Assembly (NCBI GenBank): GCA_002355495.1
Contig: AP017424.1
Coordinates: forward strand, 6,885,501 to 6,949,500
From: Streptomyces laurentii
Lineage (GTDB): Bacteria; Actinomycetota; Actinomycetes; Streptomycetales; Streptomycetaceae
Length of the DNA: 64,000 bases
Direction: 5' to 3'
In this document: piece after piece, positions 26,057 through 34,700 of the stretch
Layout: the number at the start of each line of letters is the position of its first letter
How positions within the stretch are numbered: the first letter of the stretch is position 1
Translations under genes and position numbers: made by a program
Notes under the pieces: generated by a model
Told to the model about the DNA's origin: nothing
The model's input: the letters and a program-made list of their open reading frames with translations, nothing else
Databases searched by the model: none

Positions 26057-27388
26057 ATGTCCAGGATCCTCGTCGCCGCGACACCCGTGTCCGGCCACCA
26101 CGCCCCGCTGCTGCGTATCGCGAGCCATCTGTCCGGGGCCGGACACGAGGTGCTGTACGTCGGCGGGGCGCGCTTCGCCGACGAAGTCCGCGCGGCCGGG
26201 CCGGAGTTCCTGCCGCTGCCCGCCGAAGCGGACTACGACGACCGCGACTTCGGGGCGCACTTCCCCGAGCGCGAGCGGATCCCGGCCGGTCCGGCGCGGC
26301 TCATGTGGGACGTCATGCACGTCTTCGGTGATCCCCTCGCCGCCCAGTGCCGGGCCCTCAAGGACGCGCTCGCCGGCTTCCCGGCTACGGTCCTGATCCA
26401 CGACAACCTCTTCCTCGGCGGTCTCGCGCTCGCCCTCGGCGAGGAAGCGGACCGGCGGCCCGCCGTGTTCAGCGTCGGGATCACCCCGCTCGTCTCGGAG
26501 AGCCGGGACACCGCGCCCCGCGGGTCCGGCCTGCTGCCGCCCGTCGACGACGCCGAGCGCGAGCGGTACGCGGCCATGGCCGCCCGCCGGGACGAGCAGC
26601 GCAAGCCCCTCGTCGACCATCTGCGCGACTGCTTCGCCGCCGCCGGGGCCGTCCTGCCCGACGGGCCGCTCGGCCGGGTGTTCACCGAGGCCGCCGACGT
26701 GTTCGTGCAGCTGACCGTGCCCGGCTTCGAGTACCCGCACAGCGACCAGCCGGCCAACATCCGCTTCGTCGGCGCCATCCCGATCCCGGCGGGCGACGGC
26801 CGGGCGCTGCCGGACTGGTGGCCCGAGCTGGTGCGCGCCCGCGAGGAGGGCCGGCGGATCGTCGTCGCCACCCAGGGCACGCTCGTCAATCACGACCTGA
26901 CCACCCTGGTCGTCCCCACCCTCCGGGCCCTCGCCGACCGCGACGACGTCTTCGTCGTCGCCGCCACCGGCCGCCCGGACGCGGCCGGCCGGGTCGCTGC
27001 CGCACTGCCCGACCTCCCCGGCAACGCCGTCGTCGCGGGCTTCGTCCCGTTTGCCGAACTCCTCCCGTACGCCGACCTGTTGGTCACCAATGGCGGCTAC
27101 GGCGGCACCCAGGCGGCGCTGGCGCACGGGGTCCCGCTCGTCGTCGGCGGTGACACCGAGGACAAACCGGAGGTCGCCGCCCGCGTCGAGTGGACCGGCA
27201 CCGGCGTCAACCTCCGTACCGCCGCCCCGACCGACGAGGAACTCCGCGCGGCCGTGGACGCCGTCCTCGGCGCCCCCGCCCACCGCGAGCGCGCCGCCCG
27301 GCTCGCCCGGCAGTACGCGGCCCACGACGCGCTCGCCGCCATCGACCGGCTGGCCCGCGAGGCCACGGCCGCCGCCGGCGCCCGCTGA
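26057..27388 (+). CDS. MGT-family glycosyltransferase (GT1, GT-B fold)
   Basis: A 443-residue enzyme. The N-terminal Rossmann half starts SRILVAATPVSGHHAPLLRI, the acceptor-side glycine/histidine motif of UGT/MGT enzymes. The C-terminal half has FVPFAELLPYADLLVTNGGY, then GGTQAALAHGVPLVVGGDTE, the UDP-sugar-binding segment in which the usual HGG His is replaced by Asn (TNGGYGGT). Such enzymes transfer sugars to macrolides, flavonoids or lipids. No biosynthetic cluster is adjacent, and self-resistance by glycosylation is one option. ATG 26057 follows GGGGGGAA. It is separated from the next operon by 213 bases. Confidence 0.85.
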   Translation: MSRILVAATPVSGHHAPLLRIASHLSGAGHEVLYVGGARFADEVRAAGPEFLPLPAEADYDDRDFGAHFPERERIPAGPARLMWDVMHVFGDPLAAQCRALKDALAGFPATVLIHDNLFLGGLALALGEEADRRPAVFSVGITPLVSESRDTAPRGSGLLPPVDDAERERYAAMAARRDEQRKPLVDHLRDCFAAAGAVLPDGPLGRVFTEAADVFVQLTVPGFEYPHSDQPANIRFVGAIPIPAGDGRALPDWWPELVRAREEGRRIVVATQGTLVNHDLTTLVVPTLRALADRDDVFVVAATGRPDAAGRVAAALPDLPGNAVVAGFVPFAELLPYADLLVTNGGYGGTQAALAHGVPLVVGGDTEDKPEVAARVEWTGTGVNLRTAAPTDEELRAAVDAVLGAPAHRERAARLARQYAAHDALAAIDRLAREATAAAGAR

Positions 27389-27601
27389 TCGGAACACCGC
27401 GGGCCCCGGCGTCCGGAGGCGTGGCGGCGCTCGGGCTCGCGGCCCCGTATATCCGGCCAAGCCGCCCTACCGCATGGCCGAGAATCGACGCTCCTCTTCC
27501 TGCGGCTTGATCCCACCCGCCGCACCGGCGAGGATCGGCGGACCACCACCTGACGCCGCGTGACACCGACGCACGCGCCGCACCTGCCGAAACGGGGGAA
27601 C

Positions 27602-28570
27602 ATGAAGCCTCGCCTGGTCTTCGTCCACGGCATCGGCGGCCCCCGGGACGCCGCCGCCGACCTGGACGAATGGCTGCGCGCGGTCGCTGCGGGCGCCCGC
27701 GACTCCGGCCACGGCGCCCACGTCTCCGCGCTCACCGGCGGCCGGGCGGCCGACGCCCGCTTCGCCTACTACGGCGACCTGTTCCGTACCGCCGGAGCGC
27801 AAGGCGGACCGGCGGGCGGACCGGCCACCGCCGGGGACCAGGACGACGAACTCCTTGCCGCACTCCTCCTGGAGGCCGTCGACGCCCGCCTCGCCGACCC
27901 GGAGGTGTCCGCCGCCGAGGCCCCCGCCCTGCGCCACGCCCGCACCCGCCTCGAACCGCCCGCCGGCGCCCAGGGCGCGGGCGCGCCCGCCCGGCGCGTC
28001 GTCGGCGCCGTCACCAGCCTGCTCGCCGTCCCCGGACTGCGTACCGCCGGCGGCTGGCTCAGCGCCCGCGCCACCGCCGGCATGCTCGGCCAGGTCGCCC
28101 GCTACCTCAACCGCGCCGAGTCCGACGGCACCGGCACCCTCGACCAGCGCATCCGGGCCCGCGTCGCCGAGAGCCTCGATCCCGACGGCCCCAACATCGT
28201 CGTCGCCCACTCCCTCGGCACCGTCGTCGCCCTGGAGACCCTGCACGAACACCCCGCCGACGTGCCGCTGTTCGTCACCCTCGGCTCCCCCCTCGGCATC
28301 CGCACCGCCGTCCACCCCCGGGTCCGTCCGCACCCCGTCGGCACCCCGGCGTCCGTCGGCCGCTGGCTCAACTTCTGGGACCGGGACGACATCGTCGCCG
28401 CCCGCCCTCTCCTGGAGGACTTCGTCCGCCCGAACGCCGGCTCCGTCGTCCCGTGCAGCCGCCGCGTCGACTCCGACGGCGCCTGGGTGCACCCGGCCGC
28501 CAAGTACCTGGCCCAGCCCGCCGTCGCCGGTCCGCTCGTCGAAGCGCTCACCACCCACGCGGGGCGATGA
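27602..28570 (+). CDS. Alpha/beta-hydrolase of the caspase-MoxR operon
   Basis: A 322-residue protein with a serine-hydrolase core. LVFVHGIGGP near residue 5 supplies the oxyanion segment, NIVVAHSLGTVVALETL places the nucleophile at Ser204, and LFVTLGSPLGIR and FWDRDDIVA (candidate acid) are typical of PGAP1/lipase-like folds. A C-terminal His, in DGAWVHPAAKY, can complete the triad. There is no signal peptide. The gene starts the operon and overlaps the caspase gene by ATGA, so it is part of the same unit. It may act on lipids or acyl groups as an effector or processing enzyme. That role is inferred. Confidence 0.8.
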   Translation: MKPRLVFVHGIGGPRDAAADLDEWLRAVAAGARDSGHGAHVSALTGGRAADARFAYYGDLFRTAGAQGGPAGGPATAGDQDDELLAALLLEAVDARLADPEVSAAEAPALRHARTRLEPPAGAQGAGAPARRVVGAVTSLLAVPGLRTAGGWLSARATAGMLGQVARYLNRAESDGTGTLDQRIRARVAESLDPDGPNIVVAHSLGTVVALETLHEHPADVPLFVTLGSPLGIRTAVHPRVRPHPVGTPASVGRWLNFWDRDDIVAARPLLEDFVRPNAGSVVPCSRRVDSDGAWVHPAAKYLAQPAVAGPLVEALTTHAGR

Positions 28571-30747
28571 CCGGACCACGCCATCTGCTCGTGATCGGGG
28601 CCCAGTGCCCGGGCCTCGGCCTGCTCGACGCCCTCGAAGAGGCCACCCACGCCCTCCACGACACCCTCACCACTCCCTGGGCCGGTGCCTGCGCACCGGG
28701 CCCGGCTCCCGGCCCCACCCTCCTGTACGGCCGTGAACTCACCCGCCAGGACGTCGAGTCGGCCGTCCGCGCCGCCGGCCGGGCAGCCGCCGAGGCGGGC
28801 GCGGTCCTCGTCCTCGCCTTCCTCGGCCACGGCATGGCCGCCGGCACCGAGCTGTACTTCATGGCCGGCGACTCCCAGGCCGAACAGCCCCTCACCGCCG
28901 TCAACCTCAGCGCCCTGCTCGGCGACCTCGCCGACACCCCGGGACTCGACGGCCTCGTCGCCCTCGTCGACACCTGCCACGCCGGCCACGCGGTGCCCGA
29001 CCTGTCCTCGCTCGCCGCCGGCATCCGGCGCGGCGAGACCCGGCTCAGCCTCCTCATGGGCGCCGCCGCCGACGAGGAGGCGTACGCGCTCCGCTTCAGC
29101 ACCACCGTCGCCAAGGTGCTGCGGGACGGGGTCGCCGACGCGGGCGAGGCCCTGACCGGCGAGACCGTCGTCCACGCCGTACGCGCCGCCGGCGGCGCCG
29201 CCGGGCAGGCCGTCCAGCACGCCGCGTACGACGGAGCCCAGTTCGCCCCCGGCCCGCTGTGGCTCGCCCGCAACGCCCGGCACACCGCCGCCCGCCCCGG
29301 TGCCCCGCTCGGGCCCGTCGGGCGCGCCGCCCTCGACCAGGCCCTCGCCCCGCTCGGCGGCGCCCCGGACCCCGAAGGCCCCACCCGCCCCGAGGACTTC
29401 ACCGCCCTGCGCGAGCGCGCCGGCCGGCTGCCCGCCGCCGAACGCGACTGGGCGTACGGCGTACTCGACAACCTGCGCGACGCGGCCCGCACCGTGCACC
29501 TGCTCACCGCCTGGCCCGGCCAGGCACTCACCAGCCCGCTGCTGCGCCGCACCCTCGTCGCCTCCGTGACCACCGTCGAGGGCGCCGCGCCCGTCGACCT
29601 GCCCGAGACCACCGGCGCCGAACTGCTCCGCGACATCGTCGAACACCTGCTGCTGCGCGCCCCGCGCGCCCGCGGCGGCCGCACCGCGCCGCTCGCCGCC
29701 TTCCTCGCCCACCTCGCCCGCTGCACCGGCGTCGACCCGCACCACACCGACCTGCGGGCCTGGGCCAAGGAGACCGGCGCCGTCATCGACCTCAACGACG
29801 CCTTCGCCACCCTCACCGCGCGCACCGAGGAGATGCGACTGCGGCTCGTCGTCAGCCTGCACGCCGCCGTCGGCGACGAATGGCCCGAATCGCTCGCCGC
29901 CTGGCTGCTCGACGGCGGCGAGGTGCGCCGGCACGAGGAGTTCGCGTGCCCCGCCCAGGACCGGGCCGGCACCGAACGCGCCCTCGGCACCGTCCTGCGC
30001 TGGGCGGCGACCCACGCCCGTGCCCTCGGCACCCCCCTGCGACGGGTGGAGATCGCCGCTCCCGCCCCGCTGCTCGCCACCTGGCGCCCCGAGGAGACCC
30101 ACGTCGGCATGCGCCTCGGCGCCCGCTACGACGTCGTGCTGCGCTGGAGCGACCGGATCCATCCGCCGGATCATCTGTGGTGGATCAACGACCAGGCCCG
30201 CGACACCCTCAAGGCCATCGAGGAGAGCGCCGACGGCGACCGCGTCGACTGGTTCGGGGAGGCCGACACCCGCCGGGTGTCCGAACTGCGCGAGCGGCTC
30301 GAGAACGCTCCCCGTACCCGCGCCGCGGCCCTCGCCCACCGGCCCGCCCAGCTCGCGGAATTCGTGGCGACGCTGCTCTCCTCCTCGCCGATCGTGCTGT
30401 GGCCCGACGACCGGCCCGACTCCCCGGCGGACCCGGCCACGGATCCGGCCGCAGGGCCTGTGAACGGGGCCGGGTCCGGGTCCGTACCCGATCACGTGCG
30501 ACGCTGCGTCGACACCCACTGGCACCAACTGCCGGGCGCGTTCATCCACGCCTACCGCAGCCGATGGAGCCAGGCCGCCGACCCGGCGGCGGCCGGCACG
30601 AACGGCTCGCACCATCTCGCCCGGCTGCGGACCGTCTGGGACGGCCCCGAATGGCTGGACTTCTGCACCTGGTTCGACAGCGAGCACATCGGAAGGGACC
30701 CCTTCGCCAGCGAAGGGTGCCCGACGGAGGGGGAACAACCCGCATGA
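28567..30747 (+). CDS. Caspase-like protease with C-terminal VMAP-C-like region
   Basis: A 726-residue protein. Residues 1-225 form a caspase/metacaspase (peptidase C14) domain. The catalytic His88 is in VLAFLGHGMAAG and Cys137 in ALVDTCHAGHAV, and the HG and DxCxxG context of active enzymes is intact. A helical middle (about 330-420) resembles effector-associated adaptor domains. The C-terminal 300 residues have WPESLAAWLLDG, GTVLRWAATHARALGTPLRRVE, LGARYDVVLRWSDRI and a TP/WPDD ending, the layout of the VMAP-C region found in vWA-MoxR-associated conflict proteins. It overlaps the hydrolase and the MoxR gene by ATGA at each end. Expected to be a suicide protease released by the ATPase module. 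Substrate unknown. Confidence 0.82.
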   Translation: MTGPRHLLVIGAQCPGLGLLDALEEATHALHDTLTTPWAGACAPGPAPGPTLLYGRELTRQDVESAVRAAGRAAAEAGAVLVLAFLGHGMAAGTELYFMAGDSQAEQPLTAVNLSALLGDLADTPGLDGLVALVDTCHAGHAVPDLSSLAAGIRRGETRLSLLMGAAADEEAYALRFSTTVAKVLRDGVADAGEALTGETVVHAVRAAGGAAGQAVQHAAYDGAQFAPGPLWLARNARHTAARPGAPLGPVGRAALDQALAPLGGAPDPEGPTRPEDFTALRERAGRLPAAERDWAYGVLDNLRDAARTVHLLTAWPGQALTSPLLRRTLVASVTTVEGAAPVDLPETTGAELLRDIVEHLLLRAPRARGGRTAPLAAFLAHLARCTGVDPHHTDLRAWAKETGAVIDLNDAFATLTARTEEMRLRLVVSLHAAVGDEWPESLAAWLLDGGEVRRHEEFACPAQDRAGTERALGTVLRWAATHARALGTPLRRVEIAAPAPLLATWRPEETHVGMRLGARYDVVLRWSDRIHPPDHLWWINDQARDTLKAIEESADGDRVDWFGEADTRRVSELRERLENAPRTRAAALAHRPAQLAEFVATLLSSSPIVLWPDDRPDSPADPATDPAAGPVNGAGSGSVPDHVRRCVDTHWHQLPGAFIHAYRSRWSQAADPAAAGTNGSHHLARLRTVWDGPEWLDFCTWFDSEHIGRDPFASEGCPTEGEQPA

Positions 30748-31700
30748 CCTGGCAGCCCTACTACGCCGGCCACGGCACCCCGCCCGACCGGCCCGAGGAC
30801 CGCGTCGTCCTTCCGCCCGCCCCGCCGTGGCGCGAGTTCCCGCGGCGCTCCCTGCACCGGCAGTTCGTGCCCCCGCAGGGCCTGGTCGAGGCCGTCAACG
30901 CCGCGCTCGCCCTGCGCCGTCCGCTGCTCGTCACCGGACCGGCCGGCTCCGGCAAGTCCACCGTGATCGAGCAGGTCGCCGCCGAACTCGCCCTCGGCAC
31001 CGTGCTGCGCTGGCACATCACCTCCCGCAGCAGCCTCGCCGACGCCCTCTACCGCTACGACGCCCTCGGCCGCATCCACGCCCAGCGCCTCCAGACTCCC
31101 TCCGGCGCCCCCGCGGGCGGCGACGACATCGCGCCCTTCCTCCGCATGGGCCCGCTCGGCACCGCCCTCCTGCCCACCGATCGGCCCCGCGCCCTGCTCA
31201 TCGACGAGATCGACAAGAGCGACCTCGACCTGCCCAGCGACCTCCTCGACGTCCTCGAACGCGGCGAGTTCGAGATCCCCGAACTCGCCCGCTACGGAAC
31301 GGACTCCGTGGCGGTACGGGAATGGCAGGGCGACGAGCACCACGAGATCCGGCGCGGCCGGGTGCAGTGCACCGAGTTCCCGTTCATCGTCATGACCAGC
31401 AACGGCGAACGCGACTTCCCCGCCGCCTTCCTGCGCCGCTGCGTCCGCTTCACCATGCCCCTGCCCACCCCCGAGACCCTGCTGCGGGTCGTCGAGGCCC
31501 ACATGGGGGCCGGTGCCGCCGGCACCGACACCGTCGGCCGGCTCGTCACCACCTTCCTGGAGCGACTGAGCGCGGGCGAGAGCCTCGCCGTCGACCAGCT
31601 CCTCAACGCCGTCCACCTCCTCGCCGGGACCGACGTCCCCGACGAGGCCCGCCGCCAGGCCGTCGAGGACCTGATCCTGCGCGAGCTGTCCCATGCCTGA
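30744..31700 (+). CDS. MoxR-type AAA+ ATPase of the conflict operon
   Basis: A 318-residue AAA+ ATPase. Walker A is GPAGSGKST at 65-73 and Walker B is ALLIDEIDKSDLDLPSDLL around 150-165. Sensor 1 is IVMTSNGERDFPAAFLRRC, with the arginine finger in the same segment. The ExxELARYGTDSV insert and the MPLPTPETLL helix are typical of MoxR relatives associated with VMAP/vWA partners. Such ATPases remodel or gate their partner proteins. It is translationally coupled on both sides: ATGA with the caspase gene and an 8-base overlap with the 1575-residue protein. All catalytic residues are present, so ATP hydrolysis is expected. Confidence 0.88.
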   Translation: MTWQPYYAGHGTPPDRPEDRVVLPPAPPWREFPRRSLHRQFVPPQGLVEAVNAALALRRPLLVTGPAGSGKSTVIEQVAAELALGTVLRWHITSRSSLADALYRYDALGRIHAQRLQTPSGAPAGGDDIAPFLRMGPLGTALLPTDRPRALLIDEIDKSDLDLPSDLLDVLERGEFEIPELARYGTDSVAVREWQGDEHHEIRRGRVQCTEFPFIVMTSNGERDFPAAFLRRCVRFTMPLPTPETLLRVVEAHMGAGAAGTDTVGRLVTTFLERLSAGESLAVDQLLNAVHLLAGTDVPDEARRQAVEDLILRELSHA

Positions 31701-34700
31701 ACCGCTGCCGCGGCTGCTCTCCGCCCTGCGCGCCGCCGTCCCCGAACTGGACGGCACCGCGCTGGCGGAGGCGCTGTGGCTCGCCGCCCACATGGGCGGT
31801 GACAGCGATACGGAGGACGGTGTACGGGACGGAGCCCGGCCCGGCGCGGAGGAGCGGGTCCCGGGCGCCGAGCCCGAACACCCCGACGGCCCCGCGCCCG
31901 AGACCGCCCCCGTCGACCGCCCGGACCGGAACCGGCCGTCGCGCCCCGACGGCGCCCCGAGCGGGGACGGCTCCTCCACCCGGCCGCTGCACGAACGGCT
32001 CCCCGGCAGCGCCGCCGCCCTGCGCGGCCACGCCGTCGCCGCACCCCAGGGCACCGGACTGCCCCGCGCCCTGGAACTCACCCGCGCCCTGCGCCCCTGG
32101 AAACGCCGCTGGCCCCAGGGGCACCGGCACGAACTCGACACCGACGCCACCGTCGAGGGCTACGCCCGCAGCGGCGAACTCATCCCGGTGTTCAAGCCCG
32201 CGCCCGAACGCTGGTTCGACCTCGTCCTGGTCGTCGACCGTTCCCCCGGCATGCGGGTGTGGAACGAGACCGTCACCGAGTTCGCCGCCGTCCTCGACCG
32301 GCTCGGCGCCTTCCGTACGCTCCAGACCGCCGACCTCACCTTCGACGCGGCCGGCGCCCCCCGCGCCCCGGGCGCGCTGCGCTCCGCCGACGGCCGCCGA
32401 CTGGTCGTCGTGGTCTCCGACTGCATGGCCGACGCCTGGCGCCGGCCCGACGTCTGGCACCTGTTGCGCGACTGGGCCGGGACCCACCCCACCGCCGTCC
32501 TCAACCCGCTGCCCACCAAACTGTGGCGGCGCGGCGGCCTCGACCTGCCCACCACCCGCTTCACCCCAGCCGCGCCCGGCAGCCCGCGCAACCGCGTACC
32601 CGTGACCCCGCCGGCGCTGGCCGGGGTCGGGGCCGGGACGGGAGCGGCAGACGGGGAGGGCGCGTGGCTGCCCGTCCCCGTCCTGTCCCTCACCCCGCAC
32701 TCGCTGGGCCGCTGGTCGCGCTCCCTGATGCGCGGCGACCCGGACGGCTGCACCGCCGTCCTCGTCCCGCCCACCGGCCGCACCGTCACCGACCACGCCC
32801 CCACCGGAGCCGTCCGGCAGCGCGCCCGGCCGCTGCCCCCGGCCGAACGCGTCCGCCGCTTCCTGCGCACGGCGTCGCCGCGCGCTGCCCGCCTCGCCGT
32901 GCTCTGCGCGCCCTTCGACCGGATCAGCCTGCGGCTGCTCCACCTCGTGCGCGAGAAACTGGTGCCGGAGGCCGGAATCGCGGACATCGCCGAAGTCGTC
33001 ACCAGCGGCGTCTTCCAGGTCGTGCAGGACGGCACGACCGTCGAACTGGTACTGCCGCCCGACATCCAGGAGGCGCTGCGCGCCCACCTGCCCGCCGACC
33101 GGGTCTGGGCGCTCCACCAGGCCCTCGACCAGCACCTCGCCCACCGCGGCACCGGCCGCGCCGGACTGCCCTCGGTCGCCCGTGACGACGCCGGCCCGCT
33201 CGAACTCGCGGCGGAACGCGAGGCGTTCGCGCGTGCCTCGCGCCGGACGCTGGAACTGCTGGGTCTGGCGGAGCCGGAGGACGAGGAGGGGGTGACCTCG
33301 GAACCGGGGGAGCCCGAGGACGATCCGGACCTGCCGCCGCTGCCGGAACACTACGTCGGTCAAAGGGAGTTGGAAGAAGCCGTCGCCGACCGGCTGACCG
33401 GGGGCCGTCACGTCGTGGGCGTCACCTCCGCCGACGGGACCGCCGGCATCGGCCGGACCACGCTGGCTCTGAAGGTGGCCCGCTCCGTGCGCGACCGCTT
33501 CCCCGACGGGGTGGTCTTCCTTCCCTTCCACGGCTCGACGTCCTCCCCGCTCCCGGTGGACGCCGTGATGGACCGGCTGCTGCGCCGACTCGGCCTGTCC
33601 GACGAGGACTTCCCCCGGCACTACACCGAACCCGGCGTCCTGGCCGAGGCATTGCGAGCGGCCCTGCGCGGGCGTCGGGTCCTGCTGGTCCTGGACGACC
33701 TGCCGTCGGACGCCCTCGCCCACGCCTTCACGCGTGTACCCCCCCAGGGGTGTGCCGTGCTGATCACCCACCCGCACCCCGGAGACGGCCCGCCGGATGT
33801 GCCGGGGTTCCTCCCGGACGTGGTCTCCGGCGACGACGCGGTCCGCCTGTTCGCCGCGGCCGGGGCGCCCCACCCCGAGACCCTCGCACACGGCCCGTGG
33901 TGGCCGGCCACCCTGCGCGTCCTCGGCGCGGCGGCCGCCTCGGCCGGCCCGGTGACCGCCGCGAAGGTCGCCCGGATCGTCGCCGAGGTGGCCGAAGAGG
34001 ACATGCCCCTGTCTCCACGTGAGGCGGTGCGCCACTGGCTCGACGGCCTCGACGAGGGCCGCGGCGCCACCCTCGTCCGGCTGGCGATGGTGACGACGGC
34101 CGAGTTCACGGCGGAGGAGGCCGAGGCGGCCCTCGACTGCGCGCCGAGTGCCGCCGTCGGACAGCTCGAGACTCTCGTCCGCGACGGACTCCTGCGACGG
34201 CACGGCCCCGGACGGTACGTGCTCCCGAACGCGGTCAGGAGCGAGGTGGTGCGAACCCCCGCGTACGAGACGCCGAACGTCTTCGCCCTGGACCGGATCG
34301 ACACCTTCCACCGAGGTGCCGCCGCCGCCTTCCACCAGGTCCGTCATCCCGGCAGCCGGCTGGCCGAACGCCTGGGTGTCGTCCCCGGGGCCGCGCCCCA
34401 CCCCGAGGTGTGGGTGCGCAACGCGCTGAACCATTCGCACGGGGGCGCGGAGATGCTGCTCCTGCTCCAGGACGCGGGCGCGACGCCGGCGTACCGGGCG
34501 GCGTTCGCCGCGGCCGCCCGTCGGTGGATGAGACGCGGCCTGAAGTTCGAAGGCCCCGTGCTCGGCCGCGCCGCCCTCGCTCTCGCCCACGCCCAGCACG
34601 CCCTCGGACAGCACGAGGAAGCCTGGGCGACCCTGCACGAGGTCGGTCCGGACCGGTTGCGGGAGGACGACGCGACCTTCCCCGACGCCGCCCTGCTCCT

